From Acidimicrobiales bacterium AG-410-I20 (lineage in GTDB: Bacteria > Actinomycetota > Acidimicrobiia > Acidimicrobiales > MedAcidi-G1): 64,000 nt of DNA. The translations under genes were made by a program, and so were the position numbers. Shown here piece by piece: positions 9,466 through 18,325 of this stretch. Location of the stretch: NCBI GenBank assembly GCA_003215175.1, contig QCKS01000004.1, positions 1-64,000 of the forward strand, written 5' to 3'. The notes below the pieces were generated by a model. The model did not search any database and was not told the origin of the DNA. It saw nothing but the letters and a program-made list of their open reading frames with translations. Every line of letters starts with the position of its first letter. Position 1 is the first letter of the stretch.

Positions 9466-10740
9466 TCATGTGACCCCCACTGCCATCATGGCGATCACCA
9501 GCGTAAACGCTCCTACTAAATCTAGAGAGGATGTGACCATCGGTATTCCATAAGTATCTGGGTCTAACCCAAACCGAAAAGCAGCCATTGTGGAATAGTA
9601 AGCGACACCTACTACTAAAATTAGTGCCAAAGCGCCACCAAATAATGCAATCAATACCAACTGCCAAAAGCCAGGCGCATTTTGGTTTGTTATAACCCCG
9701 AGAATATGAGCTGCGCCGGCGGCGGAAATAAATATCGGTATAGCTACAACTACAAGAGAGCGGATGTCGCTGACACTAGTTCTACTAGGTATAGGTGTCG
9801 CATCATCCAATCCAAGATGAAATTGTGTTGAAAGACGGCTGGAGAGAATACCGCCTAAAGCACCTGCAGTAGCAAGAAACGCTGGCAACATTATGAGAAC
9901 TGATTTTGATGTCAATAAATCTGTGATCCGTTTTTCAATAATGACTCCCGCGGCAAGATCTATCAGAATTCCTATTAATAAAACTGGAATGGATTGTTGC
10001 GCTATGCGTTGAAGGTTGTAATCGCCGGAACTCCAAATAAAGAAGACTCCCAAAATTGCAGTCCCTGCTAAAAGAGCAGCTAAAACATTGGTTGAGGTTG
10101 TGCTATCTATAAGGCCGGCCACTAGAAGGAGCGCTGGTACTGTGATCAAATCTCCGAATGCTGTCACTAAGGGAGATGTGACATTGTCTGAATCCCATCT
10201 GTAGCGGACTGAACCTGCGACTAGAAATAAGGTAATGATCGCTACTCCGACCGATGCTAAAAGCCCCCCTAGGGTAGAGATGACAATGAATTCTGCGAGA
10301 CTCATCGTTGCGGCTATACCAAAGAGGCTTGAAGTTCCTTTCCCTATAACCGCGAGAACGACACTTAAGAATAGAGTCAGAACACCAGTGGCTATTAAAT
10401 TTTGACCTACTACCCCATCTCGACGAAGATTGAATCTGAAAGTTCCTGCATGAACTGCTGTTCCAAGGCGACTACCCATTGCCCCAAATATGTTTCCTCT
10501 TAAAGCAATCGCTCCTGGTATCAGCATCAAAAGACCGGGGAGTTCATCAAGTTTTCCTTCAGATTTTGCTAGAAAAAGGCCTCCTAAAGAAGCGGCAACT
10601 ACCCCGATTAGAAGAGCTATAAATCGTTGCTGACTGTCTACGGAGGGAGCCGAGGGTCGTTTAACTACCAGGGTTTTTCTTGAATTATTGCCCAGCGTCA
10701 TTTCTCCAGTTTGGTAGATACCAACACTTAACTGGCGCAT
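9466..10740 (-). CDS. MgtE/SLC41-type divalent cation transporter
   Basis: A 424-residue polytopic membrane protein made of two related MgtE membrane domains, as in eukaryotic SLC41 and archaeal homologues. The first contains LPGLLMLIPGAIALRGNIFG and the second ends with GIPMVTSSLDLVGAFTLVIA. There is no cytoplasmic CBS or N domain as in bacterial MgtE, so gating would have to come from another protein. The neighbouring PhoU-RCK_C protein is the obvious candidate. Mg2+ is the likely ion, but Co2+ or other cations cannot be excluded. An alternative start at 10701 has GGAG very close to its ATG. Confidence 0.85.
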   Translation of the reverse strand: MRQLSVGIYQTGEMTLGNNSRKTLVVKRPSAPSVDSQQRFIALLIGVVAASLGGLFLAKSEGKLDELPGLLMLIPGAIALRGNIFGAMGSRLGTAVHAGTFRFNLRRDGVVGQNLIATGVLTLFLSVVLAVIGKGTSSLFGIAATMSLAEFIVISTLGGLLASVGVAIITLFLVAGSVRYRWDSDNVTSPLVTAFGDLITVPALLLVAGLIDSTTSTNVLAALLAGTAILGVFFIWSSGDYNLQRIAQQSIPVLLIGILIDLAAGVIIEKRITDLLTSKSVLIMLPAFLATAGALGGILSSRLSTQFHLGLDDATPIPSRTSVSDIRSLVVVAIPIFISAAGAAHILGVITNQNAPGFWQLVLIALFGGALALILVVGVAYYSTMAAFRFGLDPDTYGIPMVTSSLDLVGAFTLVIAMMAVGVT

Positions 10741-10791
10741 TCCCTATAGGCAAAAGAGATTGACAGTTTGAATGATTGTGTTTCTTTTGCC

Positions 10792-11214
10792 TTATAGGTT
10801 TTTGGGTCTCTCTAAAATAGCGAATGAGCCTGTTCCAAAAGCAACCAGTTCAGAACCTGAGGTAACTTTTGCTTCGAGTTGGATGATTCTTTTCCCGGAT
10901 TTGATCACTGAAGCATAAACTTCAACTTCTCCTTCAAACACCGGACTCAGATAGCGAACTTGGATTTCTAAAGTTGTGCAGATCTGATTAGGTCCAATTG
11001 CTCTCATCGCAGCGATCCCCATCGCTTGGTCAACCAAAGTGAACGTAACTCCTCCGTGTAAAACTCCATGCGGATTGAGGTGATTCTTGTTGATGACAAT
11101 ACGACAGCCGTTCTGACCATCTTCAAAAATATTTTCTAAGGAGAAAAAGTCTCCTATGGGGTATTCAGAAGATAGTTCAGTGTTTCTTGATAGTGATTCG
11201 TCGCTCATTGACAA
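10792..11214 (-). CDS. PaaI-family hot-dog thioesterase
   Basis: A 140-residue single hot-dog protein. The conserved active-site block HGGVTFTLVDQAMG (about residues 55-68), with HGG and an acidic residue, is characteristic of PaaI/YdiI-type acyl-CoA thioesterases. It would hydrolyse aryl- or acyl-CoA. The gene lies between the cation transporter and a Thr-rich envelope protein on the same strand, without an obvious functional link to either. Confidence 0.85.
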   Translation of the reverse strand: MSMSDESLSRNTELSSEYPIGDFFSLENIFEDGQNGCRIVINKNHLNPHGVLHGGVTFTLVDQAMGIAAMRAIGPNQICTTLEIQVRYLSPVFEGEVEVYASVIKSGKRIIQLEAKVTSGSELVAFGTGSFAILERPKNL

Positions 11215-11225
11215 TTTATAGTTAC

Positions 11226-11870
11226 TTAGACTCCTAGTAGAGCCAAAATAGCATCAATATTTGCTAAAACACTTGCCGGGCAATCAGTCAAAATACCGTC
11301 AGATAAACAAGGTGCTCCGAATGCGGTGGCTGCTGCTTGCAGAGTAGAACTTGGCAGATACGACAAATCGGGAAGCCCTGAATCAACTGTTGTTGTAGGT
11401 GGAGGTGTCGTAGTTGTCGTAGTCGGAACAGGTGGAACATTGTCAACGCTAAGCCCTCTGGCTGCTAGTTCTGCTAAATGGGCGCTACGTGTCCCCGGCC
11501 CATACCAGCCATCTGAATCTATTCCTAGAACAGTTTGGAGTATGACAGTTTCCTCACTTGGTCCCCATGGATAGGAGGCCAACAAAACTGCTTCTTCATC
11601 TATTGGTGGCTGGGTTGTCGTGGTCGTTGTAGAAGCTGGAGCAGCAGTAGTAGTAGTTGAAGTCGTAGTACTAGTTACAGCGCTAGTTGTAGTTGTCGGC
11701 GCTTGAGTAGTAGTTGTCGTTGTCAAGGGTGGGGCTTCAGTAGTCGTAGAAGGAATAGCTAGCTGTGTAATTGTTGGGTTTCTTGAATCACCTGCTGTTC
11801 CAGAAATTAGTAAACCAATTACCGCAGCAAGAAGCAGACTGGTTGCAACTTGTGAGATCCATCTAAGCAT
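11226..11870 (-). CDS. Membrane-anchored Thr-rich protein with peptidoglycan-binding-like segment
   Basis: This 214-residue protein starts with an uncleaved-anchor-like or signal helix (residues ~5-25). A long low-complexity Thr/Ala/Pro linker follows (~45-90). A short domain at ~93-140 contains DGWYGPGTRSAHL, which resembles the peptidoglycan-binding domain 1 pattern. A second Thr/Pro linker precedes a small C-terminal domain with two cysteines (ACLSDG...DCPAS), possibly a disulphide. The layout suggests an envelope protein spanning the wall. No enzymatic motif is visible. Confidence 0.6.
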   Translation of the reverse strand: MLRWISQVATSLLLAAVIGLLISGTAGDSRNPTITQLAIPSTTTEAPPLTTTTTTQAPTTTTSAVTSTTTSTTTTAAPASTTTTTTQPPIDEEAVLLASYPWGPSEETVILQTVLGIDSDGWYGPGTRSAHLAELAARGLSVDNVPPVPTTTTTTPPPTTTVDSGLPDLSYLPSSTLQAAATAFGAPCLSDGILTDCPASVLANIDAILALLGV

Positions 11871-11992
11871 TTTTCTAGTCTCGCATTACTTTCACACTAT
11901 TTTGTGTCACCCCTACTACTTTTCATAAGCATTTATATGAAAATTCCGGTTATTCAATTAGAGATTTAAACATTTTGTCAATAAGCAGGCGG

Positions 11993-11998
11993 TAACCT
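11993..11998 (+). promoter_or_regulatory. Candidate -10 element of a leaderless transcript for the PLP pair
   Basis: The hexamer TAACCT ends 7 bases before the ATG at 12006, and there is no ribosome binding site. That spacing fits transcription starting at or next to the ATG. A 13-base sequence AACATTTTGTCAA at 11969-11981 also occurs upstream of the regulator gene at 31756. The -35 spacing here is poor (12 bases from TTGTCA), so the assignment is tentative. Confidence 0.35.
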
Positions 11999-12005
11999 GC
12001 GAGTT

Positions 12006-13571
12006 ATGGACAATGGAAGTGTAAACGTTGGTGTGGGATCTTTTGAGGTCTCCAACTTTGACCCGGAATCTTTTGATTTGTCTCGCTTTGGTCTCTTCAC
12101 AGAGATTATTGACGATGAACGCTATAAACGCAGTGTTGAAAGATTCAAAGAACGTAAAATCGCTTTACCAACTTTTTCACAACTAGCCGATCCGAATAAA
12201 ATTCCACAATCAATACGAACAAGTCTTAGTGATGTAGATCGAAATGATGCCGACCCTTTAAACCTTTATCGAGTGCACTGGTATAACGATTTCGAAGGTG
12301 GATTTGTTGATATCCCCGATCATGTGATTCTGACAAGTGAAATGACCGGGGTTGAATCTCCTATCATTGTCGCTTTTGGTAACCGCTTTCCAATGATTGC
12401 TGCCCATAAAGTCTTAGCCGCCTATTCGTGTTTGGTTCCACGCGTGGTTACCGGTCAATATGACCCAACTGTTCATCGAGCAATCTGGCCTTCTACTGGC
12501 AACTATGCACGTGGTGGAGTAGCTATTTCAAGATTGATGGGTTGCCGTGGCGTAGCGGTTCTGCCTGAGAACATGAGTCGAGAGCGGTTTGAATGGCTTG
12601 ATGAGTGGATCGCTAACCCTGAAGATGTTATAAAAACTACGGGTTCTGAGAGCAACGTAAAAGAAATCTACGATGCTTGCAATGAACTGGAAAAAGACCC
12701 GGGAAATTTCATCCTTAACCAGTTCTCTGAGTTTTCTAACCACATTGGGCATCATGAAGTTACCAGTCGAGCGCTTGAACATCTTTACCTCGCTGCGGCT
12801 GAAAAGCATCCTGGTTTGAAGTTGGCTGCATTCGTCGCTGCTTCAGGATCTGCTGGCACTCTAGCTGCTGGAGAGCGTCTCAAATCAGACTATGGAGCCC
12901 AAATTGTGGCAGTTGAAGCTCTTGAATGTCCGACGATGCTTTATAACGGTTTTGGTGAACACAATATTCAAGGTATTGGTGATAAGCACATTCCTCTGAT
13001 TCATAATGTGACAAATACCGATGTGGTTGTAGCTGTAAGCGACCGGGCTTGTGACGAACTAGGGGTTGTTTTCAACACTCCTGAAGGAGCAGCTTATTTG
13101 GCTGATCTAGGAGTTGATCCTTCGATTATCAGCCAATTAGGCCATTTTGGACTATCTGGTATTTGTAATGTTTTAGCAGCGATAAAGACTGCTAAAACAC
13201 TCGGTCTAAGCGCAGAAGATGCAATTGTTACAGTCGCAACTGACGGTGCTGAACTTTACGCAAGTGAGCGAGAAGCTATGGCCGCTAACCGTTACGTAGA
13301 TGGATTCAGTTCCTCGGATGCTTCAACGGCTGTTGAAGAGCACTTGCTGGGAGCAGATAGCAGTCACGTTGAGGTGCTTGATGAAATTGGCAGAAACAGA
13401 ATATTTAATCTTGGCTACTACACATGGGTAGAGCAGCAAGGAATTGAATTTGATGATTTTGAAATGCGGCGTGATCAACAAGTTTGGAAGCATTTACAGA
13501 AACTGGCCCCTATTTGGGATGAATTAATTGAGGAATTCAATAATCAAACAGGAGTGCTCGCTAATAGATGA
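12006..13571 (+). CDS. Fold-type II PLP-dependent enzyme (cysteine synthase-like, long form)
   Basis: A 521-residue protein with a central fold-type II PLP core. The likely Schiff-base lysine is in MIAAHKVLAA (about residue 136). The phosphate/substrate loop is STGNYARGG, and AASGSAGTLAAGERL is a later glycine-rich element. The ~110 residues before the core and ~90 after it are unlike standard CysK. Such long cysteine-synthase-like proteins are annotated broadly, and the substrate is unknown. Its stop codon overlaps the start of a second PLP enzyme gene by 4 bases (ATGA), so the two are translationally coupled and may form a complex or act in sequence. Confidence 0.75.
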   Translation: MDNGSVNVGVGSFEVSNFDPESFDLSRFGLFTEIIDDERYKRSVERFKERKIALPTFSQLADPNKIPQSIRTSLSDVDRNDADPLNLYRVHWYNDFEGGFVDIPDHVILTSEMTGVESPIIVAFGNRFPMIAAHKVLAAYSCLVPRVVTGQYDPTVHRAIWPSTGNYARGGVAISRLMGCRGVAVLPENMSRERFEWLDEWIANPEDVIKTTGSESNVKEIYDACNELEKDPGNFILNQFSEFSNHIGHHEVTSRALEHLYLAAAEKHPGLKLAAFVAASGSAGTLAAGERLKSDYGAQIVAVEALECPTMLYNGFGEHNIQGIGDKHIPLIHNVTNTDVVVAVSDRACDELGVVFNTPEGAAYLADLGVDPSIISQLGHFGLSGICNVLAAIKTAKTLGLSAEDAIVTVATDGAELYASEREAMAANRYVDGFSSSDASTAVEEHLLGADSSHVEVLDEIGRNRIFNLGYYTWVEQQGIEFDDFEMRRDQQVWKHLQKLAPIWDELIEEFNNQTGVLANR

Positions 13572-14776
13572 CTTTGCTATCGCTCGAGCATGGTTGGTTA
13601 GGTTCTCCATCCGAAGTGTCATGGCCTTCAATGGACTTAATGGATGGCTCTTTAGAACTAAATCCTTTTATTAAATTCAGATCCTTTCTTTGGTCATATC
13701 AAAATGCTGTAAAAAATGGGTTTACTGATAGCGAATTTGTTGATCTCGTATCGCGCCTAGATGACTCTATAAAGCAAGTTGATGGGACTAGTTTCTCTCA
13801 TACCCCATTTGATTCTTATTCAGATTTGAATTCGTCTATCGGAAGAAGAGGGAGTCTTTGGATAAAAAATGAAACCGGAAATGTTTCAGGAAGCCATAAA
13901 GCACGCCATTTGTTCGGTTTAGCTCTCCACTTTGAGGTCGATGGAGTTCCTAGCGATAATCCATTAGCGATCGCATCTTGTGGTAATGCTGCTCTTGGAG
14001 CCGCAGTAGTTGCTAAGGCCGTGAACCGTCCCCTGCTCGTTCATGTGCCGGAATGGGCGGATCCAGTCATACTAAGTCATCTTTCTGATCTCGGGGCTGA
14101 GATACGAATTTGTGAACGCCGAGAGGAAGAACAAGGGGATCCATGTTTTCTTAGATTCAGAGAAGCTGTTGATCGAGGCGCCATTCCATTTGGATGTCAA
14201 GGTACAGAAAACATATTCACCATTGATGGTGGGCGAACTTTAGGATTTGAATTAGCTCAAGATTGGAAATCGAATGGATATATCCCTGAACATCTTTTTA
14301 TTCAAGTGGGCGGGGGTGCTTTAGCTTCAAGCGTAATACAAGCTTTAAACACGGCTTTGGACCTCGGTGTGCTGGAAAATCTTCCATCTTTCCATGCTGT
14401 TCAATCTGCGGGTTGCGCACCTTTAAACCGAGCTTTCAACATTGTCGCTTCTCTTGAAGACCCTTTTGAAGGTTTAGATAGTGATGACCCTATGTGGGCT
14501 TGGGAAAATCCAAATTCGGTTGCCACAGGAATTCTGGACGATGTTGTTTATGACTGGAAACCAATTGTTTGGGCGATGCTTCAAATGGGAGGTAGCCCTG
14601 TAATAGCTTCTGAAGAAGCTATTACAAAAGCACACCAACTCGTTCACTCCCACACAGATATCTCGCCTTGTATCACTGGAACTTCTGGGTTAGCGGGCGT
14701 GATCACTAATCATGAAAATGGACTATTAGATACCGATTCTCATGTGGCTGTACTTATCACAGGCACTGAGAGATAA
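13568..14776 (+). CDS. Fold-type II PLP-dependent enzyme (threonine synthase/dehydratase-like)
   Basis: A 402-residue protein with a PLP-lysine motif VSGSHKARHLFG (about residue 112) and the phosphate loop ASCGNAALGAA (about 138). A glycine-rich VGGGALASS lies near residue 250, and a C-terminal GTSGLAGV is followed by a VLITGTER end that is typical of this fold. It resembles threonine synthase and ammonia-lyases more than cysteine synthase. It overlaps the preceding PLP gene by 4 bases. Sequence does not tell whether it is a lyase, synthase or racemase. It is convergent with the ABC transporter operon, whose last gene ends 3 bases away. Confidence 0.75.
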   Translation: MTLLSLEHGWLGSPSEVSWPSMDLMDGSLELNPFIKFRSFLWSYQNAVKNGFTDSEFVDLVSRLDDSIKQVDGTSFSHTPFDSYSDLNSSIGRRGSLWIKNETGNVSGSHKARHLFGLALHFEVDGVPSDNPLAIASCGNAALGAAVVAKAVNRPLLVHVPEWADPVILSHLSDLGAEIRICERREEEQGDPCFLRFREAVDRGAIPFGCQGTENIFTIDGGRTLGFELAQDWKSNGYIPEHLFIQVGGGALASSVIQALNTALDLGVLENLPSFHAVQSAGCAPLNRAFNIVASLEDPFEGLDSDDPMWAWENPNSVATGILDDVVYDWKPIVWAMLQMGGSPVIASEEAITKAHQLVHSHTDISPCITGTSGLAGVITNHENGLLDTDSHVAVLITGTER

Positions 14777-14779
14777 TTT

Positions 14780-15712
14780 CTATCTTTCCTCACGACGATA
14801 GACCTGCCCTATCTCGGCAGGTGAAGCTGACGGGCGGTGCCGTGCTCTAATGGAGATAGCTAGGAGCACCCCAATAGTAAGTAGGTAGGGAATCATCGAA
14901 AGCAAGATTGGTGAGAAATCAACCCCGAATGTTTGCAAACGTGTCTTGAGGGCTAATAAGCCACCAAATAAAAGTGCTCCTATTGCCGCTCGGCCTGGTT
15001 TCCAAGCTCCAAAGATGACCAGAGCCACAGCGATCCAACCTCGTCCTGCAGTAGCGCCATCTTGCCATGAGGTAGTAAGACTTAGCGTCAAATACGAACC
15101 CGCCGCGCCTGCTAAAGCTCCGCCGGTAGCGACTGCTGCGAGTCGTATTTTCACTACAGAATGACCTGCTGTATCTACAGTAGAGGCAGACTCTCCTGCT
15201 CCCCGAAGGGCTAAGCCAATACTGGTGCGAGTTAACAAAAACGAAGTTAGGAGCCCTACAAGAAGAGCAAAATAAACCATAGGAGACTGCTGAAACAAGA
15301 TGGGTCCAGCCCACGGTATGTCCGAGAGTGGCCCCCAGTCCACATTTGCAAGTATTGCGCCTGGTGGGTTACCAACTGCGCTCTTACCAAAGAATGCAGA
15401 GAGCCCTAGACCTAAGAAAGTGAGCGATAAACCTGAGACCACCTGTTCCGCTCCTAGCACGACGGAAAATACTCCGTGGATTAACGCAAATGCAGCTGTG
15501 ACGATCATTGCGACGAGTAAGGCCAGCCAGGGGTTTTCGGTATTCAGAGCGACAAGAAATCCTGTTACTGCACCTAGTGCCATCATTCCCTCAACGCCAA
15601 GATTCAAAACTCCGGCTTTTTCAGAGATGAGTTCTCCTATGCACGCAAGGTATAAAAGGGCCCCGAATGAAACCGTTGTACTAAGCATTCCGATCATGGA
15701 TGCTTCATTCAT
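14780..15712 (-). CDS. Nucleoside-type ABC transporter permease (BPD_transp_2)
   Basis: A 310-residue polytopic inner-membrane protein of the branched-chain/ribose-type permease fold. Segments such as SEKAGVLNLGVEGMMALGAV and a later GRGWIAVALVIFGAWKPGRA are typical of YufQ/NupC-like permeases that pair with BMP-family binding proteins. It would form half of the membrane channel of a nucleoside or nucleobase importer. Its start overlaps the upstream permease gene by 4 bases (15709-15712), so it is the last gene of the transporter operon. Confidence 0.88.
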   Translation of the reverse strand: MNEASMIGMLSTTVSFGALLYLACIGELISEKAGVLNLGVEGMMALGAVTGFLVALNTENPWLALLVAMIVTAAFALIHGVFSVVLGAEQVVSGLSLTFLGLGLSAFFGKSAVGNPPGAILANVDWGPLSDIPWAGPILFQQSPMVYFALLVGLLTSFLLTRTSIGLALRGAGESASTVDTAGHSVVKIRLAAVATGGALAGAAGSYLTLSLTTSWQDGATAGRGWIAVALVIFGAWKPGRAAIGALLFGGLLALKTRLQTFGVDFSPILLSMIPYLLTIGVLLAISIRARHRPSASPAEIGQVYRREER

Positions 15713-16785
15713 GTTGAACCGCCTTTCTTCTCACGTTTGACACTTTTTAAGCTGTACCGATTAAAGACTCCGGCTCCGATCGCTCCGAATAAAATTAGTG
15801 CTTGAAGGATGGTGGATACAGAAGATGAGACTCCTAGAGTTTGGATGCTTAAACCTCCGACTTGAACTGCGCCAAAAATAAGAGCTACTGCGGCTACTCC
15901 TGAAGGCCGCATTAATGCAAGTGCTGCAACAATGATTCCAGCGAACCCATACCCTCCTGACACTCCTTCAACAATTCTGTCTGAAGTCCCTGATAACTCA
16001 ATACCGCCTGCTAAGCCTGCTATTCCTCCGCTTAGCACCATAACTGTGATGATTTTTTTATTTAGTGAGATACCGGCATATCGAGCAGTTGCTCCTGAGG
16101 AGCCAGCTACTTTTAATTCGTATCCCCAAGCTGTGCGACTGACTACAAATCCAAAAAGTGCTATGACTAAGAAGGCAATGATTACACCCCAATGAGCTCT
16201 TCCAAAGAGTTTGGGTAGCCTTGCTTCGTCCGCTAGGAGTGGCGCTAGTGGAAATCCTCGAGATTCTGGGTCTTTCCATGGTCCATGTATGAGCCACTGT
16301 AGAAGCCTTAATGCCACTTCGTTTAGCATGAGTGTTGTAATTATTTCGTTTACACCGATCTGAGCACGGGCGATGCCAGGCCCAGATGCAAGTAGTGCCC
16401 CTCCAAGGATGGAAGCGATAAGCATTATAGGGATGAGTATCGGGCTAGATAAAGTGTCAAAAATTTGTGCCATCCAGGCAGCCATCATCGCTCCTGCGAG
16501 TATTTGGCCTTCGGCGCCAATGTTCCATAGACCCATGCTTCCAGCGACTGCTACGGCGAGACCAGCTAATCCAAGTGGGACAGCTCGATTGAGTGTTTTA
16601 GCCCATGCGTTAGAACTGCCCACTGAAGAGTTGAATAGACGTTCATAGATTTCAATTGGATTGTGACCAGAGGCAACTAGTAACAAAATTCCTGCCAGTA
16701 AGGCAACTAGTAGGCCAATTAAGAATGAGAGAGGCTGTCCTCCTCGAAGTGGTTGTTCTCGACGAACCAGTACTAGACGTTTCAT
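15709..16785 (-). CDS. Nucleoside-type ABC transporter permease (BPD_transp_2)
   Basis: A 358-residue polytopic permease, the YufP-like partner of the one downstream. An N-terminal RREQPLRGG cytoplasmic stretch leads into about eight to ten membrane segments. LWNIGAEGQILAGAM (about residue 86) is the recognisable signature of this permease group. It is joined by 4-base overlaps to the ATPase gene upstream (16782-16785) and to the second permease gene downstream. The two different permeases, one fused double ATPase and one BMP binding protein reproduce the standard layout of bacterial nucleoside ABC importers. Confidence 0.88.
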   Translation of the reverse strand: MKRLVLVRREQPLRGGQPLSFLIGLLVALLAGILLLVASGHNPIEIYERLFNSSVGSSNAWAKTLNRAVPLGLAGLAVAVAGSMGLWNIGAEGQILAGAMMAAWMAQIFDTLSSPILIPIMLIASILGGALLASGPGIARAQIGVNEIITTLMLNEVALRLLQWLIHGPWKDPESRGFPLAPLLADEARLPKLFGRAHWGVIIAFLVIALFGFVVSRTAWGYELKVAGSSGATARYAGISLNKKIITVMVLSGGIAGLAGGIELSGTSDRIVEGVSGGYGFAGIIVAALALMRPSGVAAVALIFGAVQVGGLSIQTLGVSSSVSTILQALILFGAIGAGVFNRYSLKSVKREKKGGST

Positions 16786-18296
16786 GATTCGTCTCTTTTG
16801 CCTGCCATCGCTGCTCCAATTTCATGACGATGGGCAGTGGTGGGATCAAATTCTTTTACTATTTCTCCTTCATGCATGACTAAGAGTCGATCAGAAAGCG
16901 TGAGTAATTCGTCAAGGTCTTCGGAAATGAGAAGTACTGCTACTCCTTCGGCGCGTTCGGCTATAAGTAGGTCTTGAATTGCTTTTACACCTTGTACGTC
17001 TAATCCCCGAGTAGGTTGTGCCGCTAAGACAACTTTAGGGTTTCCACTTAACTCTCTACCAACTAAAAGTCTTTGGAGGTTTCCACCTGATAGACCAGCT
17101 ATTGGGTCGTCTATCGGTCCGGTTCTTACTCCGAATCGGTCAATTATTTCTTTGCAATAGTTCACAGCCTGTTCAGAAACAAGGAAAATACTTTTTCTCA
17201 GGTTTCTGTAACACCGCAAAATCGCATTCTCGATTACGGTCAATCTTGGAGCCAGCCCTATTCCAAGCCGATCTTCTGGCACATAACCAAGTCCTGCAGT
17301 GAAGCGCTCTGAGGGCGGAGCGTTTGTAAGATCTTTACCTGAGATAGTTATTTTTCCTGATGTGATTGGTCTTAGTCCGGCTATGGCTTGGGCCATCTCT
17401 CGTTGCCCGTTACCAGAGACTCCAGCAATACCTACTATTTCCCCACTTTTTACCGTTAAATCAAGATTCTTTACTGCGGGCAGGAATCTATCGTCTAGTG
17501 TTCCAAGTTCTTCTATAGTCAGCATCGCCTCACCTGGTTCTTGATGAGGGGGCCGCTCGCTAATCACGGGAGATGAACCGACCATGAGACCGGCTAAATC
17601 GCTTTCGTTTACTTCTTCTACTTTTAAAGAGGAAGCTACTGTTTTACCGCCACGGAGTACTGTCGCTTCATCGCAGAATGCGGTGACTTCATGCAATTTA
17701 TGGCTTATAAATACAACTGTTCGGCCATCTTCCGCCATTCTTCGTAGAACATTCCCAAGTTCGTCTGCTTCTGCTGGAGTCAAAACTGCTGTCGGTTCAT
17801 CCAGAATTAGTATCTGTGCTTTTCGCCATAATGTTTTAAGAATTTCTACACGCTGTCGTTCTCCCATTGAGAGTTGCCATACAGGACGTGTTGGATCTAT
17901 AGCGAGTCCAAATTGTTGAGCAATTTGTTCTACTTCTTTCTCGATCAAGCTCCGTCTAATAATTTTCTCTGAAGCACCGAGAACCACGTTTTCCGCAACA
18001 GTGAATGAAGGTACTAGTCGAAATTCTTGATGCACCATGCCGATGCCAGAAGTTAAGGCATCTGAAGGAGAGTGAAACCAATGTTGATTTCCGTTGATAC
18101 GTACTTGTCCTTCGTCTGGTCGATAAACCCCAGAAAGTATGTTCATTAGGGTTGATTTTCCCGCTCCATTTTCACCAAGTACAGCGTGTATCGTTCCTTT
18201 CTTGACACTCAAAGTTGCCCCGGCATTAGCAATTACACCGGGGAAACGTTTCCAAATATCAATTAACTCAATAGCGAGCGAGGAATCAGAAGTCAT
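16782..18296 (-). CDS. ABC transporter ATPase with two nucleotide-binding domains (nucleoside-type)
   Basis: A 504-residue protein with two ABC domains in tandem. The first has a good Walker A (GENGAGKST), an LSMGERQR signature and Walker B LILDEPTAVL. The second has the degenerate GVSGNGQRE loop, an LSGGNLQR signature and AQPTRGLD, the pattern usual for ribose/nucleoside (CUT2-like and BMP-dependent) importers. It energises the two permeases encoded downstream. I prefer the ATG at 18296; an in-frame TTG at 18302 is the alternative, and neither has a clear ribosome site. A strong hairpin lies just upstream of this gene. Confidence 0.92.
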   Translation of the reverse strand: MTSDSSLAIELIDIWKRFPGVIANAGATLSVKKGTIHAVLGENGAGKSTLMNILSGVYRPDEGQVRINGNQHWFHSPSDALTSGIGMVHQEFRLVPSFTVAENVVLGASEKIIRRSLIEKEVEQIAQQFGLAIDPTRPVWQLSMGERQRVEILKTLWRKAQILILDEPTAVLTPAEADELGNVLRRMAEDGRTVVFISHKLHEVTAFCDEATVLRGGKTVASSLKVEEVNESDLAGLMVGSSPVISERPPHQEPGEAMLTIEELGTLDDRFLPAVKNLDLTVKSGEIVGIAGVSGNGQREMAQAIAGLRPITSGKITISGKDLTNAPPSERFTAGLGYVPEDRLGIGLAPRLTVIENAILRCYRNLRKSIFLVSEQAVNYCKEIIDRFGVRTGPIDDPIAGLSGGNLQRLLVGRELSGNPKVVLAAQPTRGLDVQGVKAIQDLLIAERAEGVAVLLISEDLDELLTLSDRLLVMHEGEIVKEFDPTTAHRHEIGAAMAGKRDES

Positions 18297-18325
18297 AGTC
18301 AAATTAATTTACCGTGTAGACGCGC

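Noticed and set aside
11600-11760. A CRISPR-like or minisatellite repeat in the GTAGT-rich stretch
   Set aside because: It encodes a Thr-rich linker of a membrane-anchored protein and has no regular repeat-spacer structure.
13568-14776. Direct assignment of the second PLP enzyme as YgeX diaminopropionate ammonia-lyase
   Set aside because: Only the fold-level motifs agree; the YgeX-specific segments around its PLP lysine and DGNHGRG loop are not seen.
14919-15314. A 131-codon frame within the permease gene
   Set aside because: It shares the strand of a clear transporter permease and has a composition unlike a membrane protein; it is a shadow frame.
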